A stretch of 64,000 nucleotides of DNA from Gemmatimonas sp. (GTDB lineage: Bacteria; Gemmatimonadota; Gemmatimonadetes; Gemmatimonadales; Gemmatimonadaceae), in the NCBI RefSeq assembly GCF_031426495.1, contig NZ_JANPLK010000072.1:62001-126000 (forward strand), read 5' to 3'. This document shows, one piece after another, positions 56,599-64,000 of the stretch. Made by a program: the position numbers and the translations under genes. The notes beneath the pieces are model-generated. The model worked only from the letters and a program-made list of their open reading frames with translations. It searched no databases and had not been told where the DNA came from. Within the stretch, counting starts at the first letter, position 1; each line of letters opens with the position of its first letter.

Positions 56599-57905
56599 TC
56601 GGGTTCGCCGCTCCCTGGATTTTCGGCGTTGCGCTGGCCGCGGCACTAACGATCACGGCCCTGCACTTTCTGTCCGCGCGACAGCCGCGCGTGCTATTGC
56701 TGCCGACGGCGCGGTTCGTTCCTAAGCGCGATGCGCGCGCGGTCGCGCGACAGGCCAAGCCCAGTGACGTGCTGCTGTTGCTGTTGCGCGTGATTGCGCT
56801 GCTCGCGGCCGGTTCGGCGCTGGCCGGTGCGCGGTGCGGTGCGCAAAGCGCGCGCACGTCGCAGCTGATCGTGATCGATGCGGCGTGGCGCGCCGACTCG
56901 CTGGCGCTGCTGTCGCGTGCGATGAGTGCGGCGGCGGTGGAGAGCGTGGCCGCGCTCGAACCGCCGGTCGTGCTGTGGGTGAACGGCGTATCGAACGATC
57001 CTGGTGTGGCGATCGCGGCGGCGATCCGTGAATCGGCGAGTCAGGCACATGCCGATCCGTCGTTGGCGGCGCTCTCCCTCACCGTCGTGATGCCGGAGTT
57101 GGTGCGTTCGCGGCGTGGGTGGGATGCCTGGCGCAACCAGTGGCCGGCGCGCATTCGCGTGGTGCGTCCCGTGCACGCCGGCGCGACCGATACCAGTGCA
57201 ATGGCGGGGGCCGCCTTCGGACGCGTGCGGGTTGTGAGCGCCGCGACGACCGTGGGTACGGATGTCGTCGCCGCGGCGTATGCATCGCGTGGTGTCAGCG
57301 CCACGCGCACGCCCGGGGCGGATGAGGACGATGTGGTCGTGCGTCGTGAGACGACGGATGACGCGACGAACGCGCGTGTCACGGTCCTCTGGCCGGTGAG
57401 TGGCGTGCCGGCGGGGTGGCCTGCGGCATTGCCAGCGGACTCCGTGGGCGCCGTCGTCGCTACCGGTGTGGCGCTGGTCGCCCCATGGGTGCGTACCGCA
57501 TTGCCGCCGGCGTTGTCGGACAGCGTCCGTGCGATTGCGTGGTGGAGTGACGGGGTGGCGGCCGCTGTCGAGCGGACGCGCGGGACGTCATGCGTGCGCG
57601 AGGTGGCGATCGCGGTGGCGCCGGCGAGCGATCTTCTGCTCTCCCCGACGGCGGATGGTGTGTTGCGGGCGCTGCGAGCCCCGTGTGGAGGGATCGGCGT
57701 GCCCGCGCCGAAGGAGTCTGCGGGTACGTCGGGCGTGGCGGCAGCGACCATGCAGGCATCGGCGAGTCGATTCCGTGCGCTCAACGTGACCGCGCGCACC
57801 ACGCAGCCGGCCTGGCTGGCAACGGCGCTGCTCGTGATGGCCTTCGTGGCGTTGCTGGCCGAACACGTGGTTCGGCGCGAAGCGGCAGGCGCCGCGGCAT
57901 CATGA
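56595..57905 (+). CDS. BatA-like membrane protein
   Basis: 436 residues. N-terminus with the BatA domain pattern (FAAPWIFGVALAAALTITALHFLSARQPR) and a second span near 55-75; a periplasmic or cytosolic Ala-rich region; a last span near 410 (WLATALLVMAFVALLAEHVV). No complete VWA domain seen. Part of an aerotolerance-like (Bat) set; role in envelope stress or assembly is inferred. Overlaps both neighbours. Confidence 0.82.
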   Translation: MIGFAAPWIFGVALAAALTITALHFLSARQPRVLLLPTARFVPKRDARAVARQAKPSDVLLLLLRVIALLAAGSALAGARCGAQSARTSQLIVIDAAWRADSLALLSRAMSAAAVESVAALEPPVVLWVNGVSNDPGVAIAAAIRESASQAHADPSLAALSLTVVMPELVRSRRGWDAWRNQWPARIRVVRPVHAGATDTSAMAGAAFGRVRVVSAATTVGTDVVAAAYASRGVSATRTPGADEDDVVVRRETTDDATNARVTVLWPVSGVPAGWPAALPADSVGAVVATGVALVAPWVRTALPPALSDSVRAIAWWSDGVAAAVERTRGTSCVREVAIAVAPASDLLLSPTADGVLRALRAPCGGIGVPAPKESAGTSGVAAATMQASASRFRALNVTARTTQPAWLATALLVMAFVALLAEHVVRREAAGAAAS

Positions 57906-60088
57906 GCGATACGACGCTGCTATCGGTCGTCCACAGTGTGCGGCGTGCGCTGACACGAATGGTGTACGTGCGGGCCACGTTGCTTGCCCTCAGCGTGGCG
58001 CTGTCGGCGTGGCTGGTGGCCGACGGCGTCGAGCTGGCACGAGGCGGCATACCCCTCGGTACGAGTCGCAGTGCGGCCATCGCGTTCGTCATCGCGTTGG
58101 GTGTCACGCTTATCGGGAGCTGGATGCTGGCCGCACGTCGCACCCGGGGCATCACCGACATTCGCGCGGCCTTGTGGCTCGAAGAACGTGGCGCCGACGT
58201 GGGGACCGCGAGCTTTGCGTTGGTGACGTTGGTCGAGACGCTGATCGGGCGACGGTCGTCGGATGCCGATGCATCGCCCGCCAGCATGTCAGCACGGGAG
58301 AGCTTGGAGAATCCCCTGCTCCAGGCGTCGGCACACGAAGTGCTTGCGCGCACGAATGTGCCGCGCGCGCTGCGGCGCACGGCGAAAAATCAATTGCTAG
58401 GCCCGGCGCTGTTTGCGGGCGGCGCGCTCACGGTGCTGGTGCTCGGTGCGTTGGCCCGCTCGTCGGGGAGCGGTACGGCCAACTTGCTGCTGCGGGCCGT
58501 CGCCGGCGACCGGGCCATGGCGACGCCTATGCTACCGCTTGGTGCGTGGACCGTGCGCGTCGATGCGCCCGCGTACACGCGTCGCGCTCCGCAACAGTTC
58601 GGCGACATACAGAATGTGGCGGTGGTGAGTGGAAGCACGGTGCTGCTGCGCGGCACCGGCCCGGTGCCGGAGCAGGTGATCGAGCGCCTCGTAGGTGAAG
58701 CGGCCGATACGCTCGCGACCGCGCGTCGCCAGCGGGCGTTGTCGCCCATCGCGACTGGTGACGGCTGGAACGTGCGCACGGTGGCCACCGATGGACCCGT
58801 CACGATTCAGCTCAACCGTGGCGGTCGTTCGCGTTTGCTGGTGGTGGAAGGACGCGCTGATTCGATCCCGATCGTGTCGCTGGTGCAGCCGGCTCGCGAC
58901 AGCGTGTTCCGCACGCCGCAGGGGTCGCTGACCCTCGTCGCGTCGGTGCGCGACGACATCGGCCTGGTCAATGCGCGCTTCGAACTCATCGTGAGCTCGG
59001 GCGACGGCGAACGCTTTACGGCGCGCACCCTGCAGATGGGTACCCGCAGCTATGCCGGCGATCGAGTCGGCACGATCCGCGCGACGATGGACATCGCCGC
59101 CCTCAAGCTGGTCGCGGGCGACATCGTGCACCTGCGGGCGATTGCGCGCGATGCGCATCCCGCATCGAATCGCGAGTTCGGCAGCAGCGAGACGCGCTCG
59201 TTCCGTATTGCCCGCGCGGCCGAGTACGACTCGGTGGCCGTCGAACCCGCGCCGCCGCCCGAGGTGGACAAGTCGCTGCTCAGTCAACGCATGCTGTTGA
59301 TGCTCACCGAGAAGCTCGAGAAGCAGCGGCCTTCGTTGGAACGTAAGTCGCTCATGAGCGAGTCGACGAAGATCGCGCGCGATCAGGCGCGACTGCGTCA
59401 GGCGGTCGGTGACGTCGTGTTTCAGCGCTTGAGCGGCGACGTGAGTGGCGAGCACGCGCACACCGCGGGCGACGGGCATGATCACGGCGTCGAGCAGCAG
59501 CAGGGCAAACTCGCGTTGACCGGCAGCAATGCCGGCGGCGTGCTCGAGGAGGGCGACGACTCGCCGGTCATCGCGATCAACCAACCGCTGCTGGAAGCGT
59601 ACAACGCGATGTGGGACGCCGGGCGAGCGCTCGAGCAGGGTGAGCCCAAGGCGGCGATCCCGCATATGCGGCTCGCGTTGGCTGCCATCGAACGGGCGCG
59701 TTCCGCGGAGCGGCTGTATCTGCGTGGCAAGCCACCCACGGTGATCATCGACATCGCGAAAGTGCGTCTTGCCGGAAAGGACACGGGCGTCACCAATCTC
59801 CGGCGATCGCGCGAAGCGCTGCCGCCGCGCGAGGCGCGCCGTGCGGTGCGTCTGGTCGCTGCCGCGCAGCTGGTGCTGACCGATGCGTCGGCTGCCCGTG
59901 ATTCGCTTGCGGTTCTGCGCGTCGAGGCGCTTGGCGATTCGCCAGCGTTTGCGGCCGCGGTCGGGGCGGTGCTCGAGGTACTCGGCCGCGAAGGCGACGT
60001 CACCGAGGCCTTCATCCGCGCGCGTCGCGTGCTGGGCGGCGTCGTTCGCACCGAGGCCGGTACGTGGTCACGCGGCGTACCACGGTGA
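57902..60088 (+). CDS. DUF4175-like large membrane protein
   Basis: 728 residues from ATG 57902. N-terminal spans at about 20-45 and 55-80, another near 170-190, then a long extracytoplasmic region of beta-rich parts (residues 200-440), a helical region (LSQRMLLMLTEKLEKQRPS), a His-rich stretch (GEHAHTAGDGHDHG) and a helical C-terminus. Similar in layout to DUF4175 proteins of Bat-like clusters. Overlaps BatA-like and DUF4159 genes. Confidence 0.75.
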   Translation: MSDTTLLSVVHSVRRALTRMVYVRATLLALSVALSAWLVADGVELARGGIPLGTSRSAAIAFVIALGVTLIGSWMLAARRTRGITDIRAALWLEERGADVGTASFALVTLVETLIGRRSSDADASPASMSARESLENPLLQASAHEVLARTNVPRALRRTAKNQLLGPALFAGGALTVLVLGALARSSGSGTANLLLRAVAGDRAMATPMLPLGAWTVRVDAPAYTRRAPQQFGDIQNVAVVSGSTVLLRGTGPVPEQVIERLVGEAADTLATARRQRALSPIATGDGWNVRTVATDGPVTIQLNRGGRSRLLVVEGRADSIPIVSLVQPARDSVFRTPQGSLTLVASVRDDIGLVNARFELIVSSGDGERFTARTLQMGTRSYAGDRVGTIRATMDIAALKLVAGDIVHLRAIARDAHPASNREFGSSETRSFRIARAAEYDSVAVEPAPPPEVDKSLLSQRMLLMLTEKLEKQRPSLERKSLMSESTKIARDQARLRQAVGDVVFQRLSGDVSGEHAHTAGDGHDHGVEQQQGKLALTGSNAGGVLEEGDDSPVIAINQPLLEAYNAMWDAGRALEQGEPKAAIPHMRLALAAIERARSAERLYLRGKPPTVIIDIAKVRLAGKDTGVTNLRRSREALPPREARRAVRLVAAAQLVLTDASAARDSLAVLRVEALGDSPAFAAAVGAVLEVLGREGDVTEAFIRARRVLGGVVRTEAGTWSRGVPR

Positions 60089-60714
60089 GCCACCCGTCCG
60101 CCCTCGAGCCGTTCGCGTTCGCGACGGCGCAGTACGAATCGGGCGACTGGGATTCGGCGCCCATGTTACCAGCCAATGTGATCGACTCGATCGCGCGCTA
60201 CACGTCGCTCCCGGTTCGCCCGCAGGGCGTGACGGTGCCGCTGTCGTCCGAGGCCGTGTTCGCCTATCCGCTGCTCTTTCTGACCGGCCACCTGCCGGTG
60301 CGCTTCACCACCCGCGAGGCGGATGTACTGCGCAAGTATCTCGTGCGCGGCGGCTTGCTGTTCGTGGACGATCACAACCACGACGTGGACGGCGCCTTCC
60401 ACAAAACGGTGCGCGAAGAGATCCGTCGCGTGGCGGGGCCGCTGGTGCCGTTACCGAATACGCACGAGCTCTATCGCAGTTTCTTCGTGTTCGAGAACGG
60501 ACCGCCCACCACCTCGCACGAGATGAACGGGTGGGGCGACAATCTCGTGCACGAGCAGCTCGATGCGGTGCTGCGTAATGGCCGCATTTCCGTGCTGTAC
60601 AGCAGCAAGGACTACAGCTCCGAGTGGAGCTTTCATCCCGACAACAAACGGTTTCTCTCGGTCGACAACACGAAGTTCGCGGTGAATCTCGTGGCCTACG
60701 CCCTGACCCGATGA
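60085..60714 (+). CDS. DUF4159 family protein
   Basis: 209 residues. The GTG at 60085 overlaps the previous stop. Conserved DUF4159 core: PLLFLTGHLPVRF, TREADVLRKYLVRGGLLFVDDHN, and HELYRSFFVFENGPP. Cytoplasmic or periplasmic partner in Bat/MoxR clusters; function unknown. Confidence 0.85.
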   Translation: MSHPSALEPFAFATAQYESGDWDSAPMLPANVIDSIARYTSLPVRPQGVTVPLSSEAVFAYPLLFLTGHLPVRFTTREADVLRKYLVRGGLLFVDDHNHDVDGAFHKTVREEIRRVAGPLVPLPNTHELYRSFFVFENGPPTTSHEMNGWGDNLVHEQLDAVLRNGRISVLYSSKDYSSEWSFHPDNKRFLSVDNTKFAVNLVAYALTR

Positions 60715-62120
60715 CGCCGAACGTACCGAATCCGGTCCGATCGCTCCTCGAGCGGGCGCTGCGCACGACGGCGTTGCTGGCGTTGGCCGTGGCGATGTAC
60801 CTCGCCAGCCGGCCGTCGGGACCGTTGCGTTGGCAGGACACGGTGCGGCAGTGGTCGGTCGCCGACGTCACGGATAGCAACGCGACCGCGCTCACCACGA
60901 CTGTCGTGCGTGACGTCATCGCGGCCGCGGGCGACACGCAGCCGCGACGCGTCACGGTGGCCTTGCCGGCGGTGCCTGGCCCACGCGCGCGTGCGTTGCT
61001 AGGCGCCGTCGGTGGGGCCGATATCGCACTGCGCTGGATCGATCGGACACAGGCGTCGGGACTCGCCCTGTCGGCGACGCTGGTGGCTGGCCCGTCGGGC
61101 GCGGTCGACGTGCGCGTGGCTGGTGCGACCAATGCGTCGTTGCCGTTGGTGCTTCGTGACCTCGGCGGCATGCTGGATTCCATCCCGAACACGCGGCGGG
61201 CCGGGTGGCGGCTGGCCAGCGTGTCGTCGCCACTGCGCGCGCTGACCGGTGCGTCGGAAGCTCGCGTGACGGCTCGGCAGTCGGCGCCGACGCGACGGGT
61301 GATGGTGATGGCCCAGCCGGGATGGGAGTCGAAGTTTGTTGTCGCCGCGCTGGAAGAAGCGGGGTGGCAGGTGGACGGCAGCTATCGCCTTTCACCGCGC
61401 GCCGCGATCACGGTTGGTGCGCCGGCGCGTCTGGACACGGCGCGTTACGCGGTAGTGGTATTACTCGACAGCATGTCGGTCGACGCGACCGGCATCGCGC
61501 GCTTCGTGCAGCAGGGCGGCGGACTCGTGCTGGGTGGAGACGCCATACGTATTCCGGCGTTGACGTCGATCAGCCCCGTGCGCGCGACGTCGACCCGCGG
61601 TGCGGTGGCCGGCGCCCTGCTGACGAGTGCCCCGCGGCGGGGGCTCGAGGCCTGGGAACTGGTGGCGACTCGTGGCGCCTCAGTGGTGCGGTCCGATCCA
61701 TCGGATCACGGGCACGCGGATCCCGTCCTGGTCGCGCAACGGGTGGGCGCCGGACGCGTGGTGGCCAGTGCCTATCGAAACAGCTGGCGCTGGCGCATGG
61801 AGGGCACCGATGACGGCGCCGCCGAGCATCGCGCGTGGTGGGGCGGCGTATTGGCCCTGGCGGCCGGTGTGCCGGCCGTTGCTGGCGATACCCTGGCTGA
61901 TGCCTATCCGGGCGAGGCGGCGCCCTTCGCCGACCTTGTGGCGCGGCTCGGCGGGCCGGTGGCGGCCGACCGTGCCGTTGCGCCGAACCGGGCGACTGCC
62001 CGATCGGCGTTCGATACCCTGATGGATCGCCTGCGCGCGGCGCCCGGCCTACTGTTCATGGTGATCGCGTTGGCGCTGCTGGGCGAATGGGCTTCGCGGC
62101 GTTTGCGCGGCAATCGATGA
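60711..62120 (+). CDS. Membrane protein with amidotransferase-like domain
   Basis: 469 residues from ATG 60711 (ATGA overlap). One span near 15-30 and one near 445-465. The middle, with QPGWESKFVVAALEEAGW and GIARFVQQGGGLVLGGDAIRIP, has the flavodoxin-like glutamine-amidotransferase fold seen in BatA-associated proteins, without a visible catalytic Cys-His pair. Last gene of the operon; the HDAC-like gene follows 25 nt later. Confidence 0.75.
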   Translation: MTPNVPNPVRSLLERALRTTALLALAVAMYLASRPSGPLRWQDTVRQWSVADVTDSNATALTTTVVRDVIAAAGDTQPRRVTVALPAVPGPRARALLGAVGGADIALRWIDRTQASGLALSATLVAGPSGAVDVRVAGATNASLPLVLRDLGGMLDSIPNTRRAGWRLASVSSPLRALTGASEARVTARQSAPTRRVMVMAQPGWESKFVVAALEEAGWQVDGSYRLSPRAAITVGAPARLDTARYAVVVLLDSMSVDATGIARFVQQGGGLVLGGDAIRIPALTSISPVRATSTRGAVAGALLTSAPRRGLEAWELVATRGASVVRSDPSDHGHADPVLVAQRVGAGRVVASAYRNSWRWRMEGTDDGAAEHRAWWGGVLALAAGVPAVAGDTLADAYPGEAAPFADLVARLGGPVAADRAVAPNRATARSAFDTLMDRLRAAPGLLFMVIALALLGEWASRRLRGNR

Positions 62121-62145
62121 GACTTCTTCCGTCCGGATACATGGC

Positions 62146-63078
62146 ATGAAGCAGCAGGTCGCGTTTCTCTCGCACTCCGATTGCGGTCGCCACGACACGG
62201 GGTGGGAGCACCCCGAGCACGTGGGACGCCTGCGCGCCATCCCGCGCGCGTTGCGCTACGATCAGGCGTTGTTCGAGGCGCTGCAGCATCACGAGGGGCG
62301 ACACGCCACCGAAGACGAGATCGCCCTGGCGCACGATCGTGGTTATATCGCGAAAGTGCGCGAGCTGGCGCAGTCGGGCGGTGGCCGTCTCGATCCCGAC
62401 ACGGTGGTGAGCGAAGGATCGTGGGACGCCGCGACCGCCGGCACCGGTTGTGTGCTGGACGGGGTCGACATGGCGTTCGATGGTCGTGCGCCGCGCAGCT
62501 TTTCCGCCGTGCGTCCCCCCGGGCATCACGCCCTGCGCGATCGCGCGATGGGATTCTGTCTGTTTGGCAATGTGGCGGTCGCCGCCCACTACGCGCTGGC
62601 CACGAAGGCCTGCCGGCGCGTGTTGATCGTGGATTGGGACGTGCATCACGGGAACGGTACGCAGGCGTTGGTGGAGCACGAGTCGCGCATCCACTTCGTG
62701 TCGATGCATCAGTGGCCGTGGTACCCTGGCACCGGCGCCGCCGACGACCGTGGCCCGCACGGCACCGTGTGGAACGTGCCGATGGCGCCGTCCCTGCCGT
62801 CGTCGCAGTACGTGGAGGCGTTGCTGCGCGCGGTCGATGCGGCGGCGGACGGATTCACCCCCGATCTGATTCTGCTGAGCGCCGGCTTCGACTGTCTCGA
62901 GGGCGACCCGCTGGGGGCCTTCACGCTGACGCTGAACGATATCGACGCGCTCACCCGAGCGCTCGTGGAACGCGCCGAACGCTGGTGCGGCGGTCGGCTG
63001 GTGAGCGCCATGGAAGGCGGGTACGCCCCGGATCCAGTGGCGCAGGCCGTACTCGTGCACTTGGCGGCGCTGGCCTGA
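62146..63078 (+). CDS. Histone deacetylase-family (class II type) amidohydrolase
   Basis: 310 residues. Zn-dependent deacetylase fold: HPEHVGRLRAI near the N-terminus, RPPGHHA with the catalytic His pair (about residue 125), DWDVHHGNGT with metal Asp and His (about 164), and LLSAGFD (about 244). Bacterial members act on acetylpolyamines, acetoin utilisation or unknown substrates; none can be assigned here. Confidence 0.92.
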   Translation: MKQQVAFLSHSDCGRHDTGWEHPEHVGRLRAIPRALRYDQALFEALQHHEGRHATEDEIALAHDRGYIAKVRELAQSGGGRLDPDTVVSEGSWDAATAGTGCVLDGVDMAFDGRAPRSFSAVRPPGHHALRDRAMGFCLFGNVAVAAHYALATKACRRVLIVDWDVHHGNGTQALVEHESRIHFVSMHQWPWYPGTGAADDRGPHGTVWNVPMAPSLPSSQYVEALLRAVDAAADGFTPDLILLSAGFDCLEGDPLGAFTLTLNDIDALTRALVERAERWCGGRLVSAMEGGYAPDPVAQAVLVHLAALA

Positions 63079-63108
63079 CGGCCTGCTGGTCACCATGATT
63101 CCGACATC

Positions 63109-64000
63109 ATGACTACCGTCCCCGATGCCCTCGTCTCGATCGACCCGCCGCACGATCCGCCGCCGCGCACCATTTACCGGTCGCTGTCGGGTGAGGACGT
63201 CATCGATTGTCATCCCCGCGACATCGCCCAGTTGCTGGCTGATGGTGGGCCCATGTGGGTCGACATCGATTCGTCGGTGCGCTCGCAGCATGCGATGCTG
63301 GAGAAGGTCTTCCGCTTTCATCCGCTCGCGATCGAGGACACCCTCAATCCGAATTCCCGCGTCAAGCTCGAGGAGTACGAGGGGTTCCTGTTCGTCATCA
63401 TCCGCGGCGTGGCGCTCGCCGCCGACACCGACGATCCGTATGACCTCGAAACGAAAGAGCTGTACTGCTTTCTCGGACCGCACTACCTCGTCACCGTGCA
63501 CGCCGGTCCGATGGTGTCGATCGATCGCGTGTCGGAACAGCTGCGCCGGTCGCCGGATCTGCTGGCACGAGGCGTGGAACGCGCGCTGCACGCGATTCTC
63601 GATGACACGATCGACAGCTTTTTCCCCATCATGCAGCAGATCGACGAGTTCATCGACGGGCTCGAAGAGCGGGTCTTCGTAGACTTCGATGAAACGGCCT
63701 TGCGTGACCTGTTTCACGTGAAGCGGCTGGTGCTGTCGCTGCGACGCTATCTGCAACCGTCACGCGAAGTCATGAATGTGCTGACGAATCGGCCGAGCAC
63801 GTTGTTGACGCCCGACGTGCAGATCTATTTCCGGGACATCTACGATCACGTGCTGCGCATCAACGATGCGCTCGATACGTATCGCGATCTGCTCAGCAGC
63901 ACGATGGACGCGTATCTCACACAGGTGTCGAATCGTCTGGGAGCGACGACCAAAGCGTTGTCGGTCGTGGCGACGATGTCGCTGCCCTTCGTGGTCGTGA
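63109..64000 (+). CDS. corA: CorA-type magnesium/cobalt transporter (3' truncated)
   Basis: The ATG at 63109 opens a frame that runs off the window; about 297 residues are visible. The N-terminal cytoplasmic domain (MWVDIDSSVRSQHAMLEKVF, HPLAIEDTLNPNSRVKLEEYEGFLFVIIRG) and the long helices ending at the first membrane span (TKALSVVATMSLPFVVV) match CorA. The GMN pore signature lies beyond the end. Mg or Co preference cannot be judged. Confidence 0.9.
   Translation, partial: MTTVPDALVSIDPPHDPPPRTIYRSLSGEDVIDCHPRDIAQLLADGGPMWVDIDSSVRSQHAMLEKVFRFHPLAIEDTLNPNSRVKLEEYEGFLFVIIRGVALAADTDDPYDLETKELYCFLGPHYLVTVHAGPMVSIDRVSEQLRRSPDLLARGVERALHAILDDTIDSFFPIMQQIDEFIDGLEERVFVDFDETALRDLFHVKRLVLSLRRYLQPSREVMNVLTNRPSTLLTPDVQIYFRDIYDHVLRINDALDTYRDLLSSTMDAYLTQVSNRLGATTKALSVVATMSLPFVVV

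Overview
The window is a GC-rich bacterial chromosome segment with dense gene packing, mostly on the + strand, and no rRNA or tRNA gene that I can see. Its content suggests a Gram-negative environmental bacterium, most likely of the Gemmatimonadota. The clues are a TonB receptor with a plug of the Xanthomonas/Caulobacter type, secreted beta-propeller proteins, a Ser/Thr kinase with an extracytoplasmic domain, PEP-CTERM sorting, a bacillithiol-type reductase and unusually extended ribosomal proteins. The phylum call is inference from gene content, not from a marker phylogeny.

Layout. (1) 1-8264: the end of rpoC; a 629-bp element with 93-nt inverted-repeat arms enclosing a four-helix-bundle (23S intervening-sequence family) gene; a membrane Ser/Thr kinase; a divergent lipoprotein; then rpsL-rpsG with a terminator. 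(2) 8381-14795: an insertion that splits the usual rpsL-rpsG-fusA-tuf order. It holds a cyclic di-GMP-I riboswitch in front of a lipoprotein, an operon of NfrA-like TPR/outer-membrane protein, NfrB-like glycosyltransferase with a C-terminal two-motif MshEN domain and WecB epimerase, and a PEP-CTERM protein behind a near-consensus sigma-54 promoter. Together these read as a cyclic di-GMP-controlled extracellular-matrix island. (3) 14872-31720: fusA, tuf and a fused S10-spc cluster from rpsJ to secY-adk-map. Several ribosomal proteins (uS5, uL5, uL24, uL30, uS17) carry extra N-terminal residues. The usual infA/rpmJ/rpsM/rpsK/rpsD/rpoA/rplQ genes do not follow map.

(4) 31721-43177: housekeeping and metabolic genes. 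On the minus strand are an inositol-phosphatase-family gene, a glutamate formiminotransferase/cyclodeaminase fusion and a small lipoprotein. On the plus strand are trpS-hydroxyacid dehydrogenase, a lone PilT-type ATPase, an aldolase of the DHDPS superfamily, a DUF456 membrane protein with a strong terminator, purA-ypdA, and class II glycyl-tRNA synthetase. (5) 43221-52007: a GxxExxY-family gene with a large palindrome at its 3' end, a secreted multi-BNR-repeat protein with a small lipoprotein, a small charged exported protein, and a beta-propeller phytase translationally coupled to a TonB-dependent receptor.

(6) 52019-62120: an SDR, a GAF/degenerate histidine-kinase protein, and an almost continuously overlapping operon: two small proteins (one ubiquitin-like by pattern), MoxR ATPase, DUF58, BatA-like, a large DUF4175-like membrane protein, DUF4159 and a membrane protein with an amidotransferase-like fold. 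This is a Bat/MoxR-type envelope cluster. (7) 62146-64000: a histone-deacetylase-family enzyme and a CorA-type transporter cut by the window end.

Most promising for follow-up are the inverted-repeat element behind rpoC, the cyclic di-GMP/sigma-54 matrix island inside the translation gene cluster, and the unassigned structured leader at 9416-9548.
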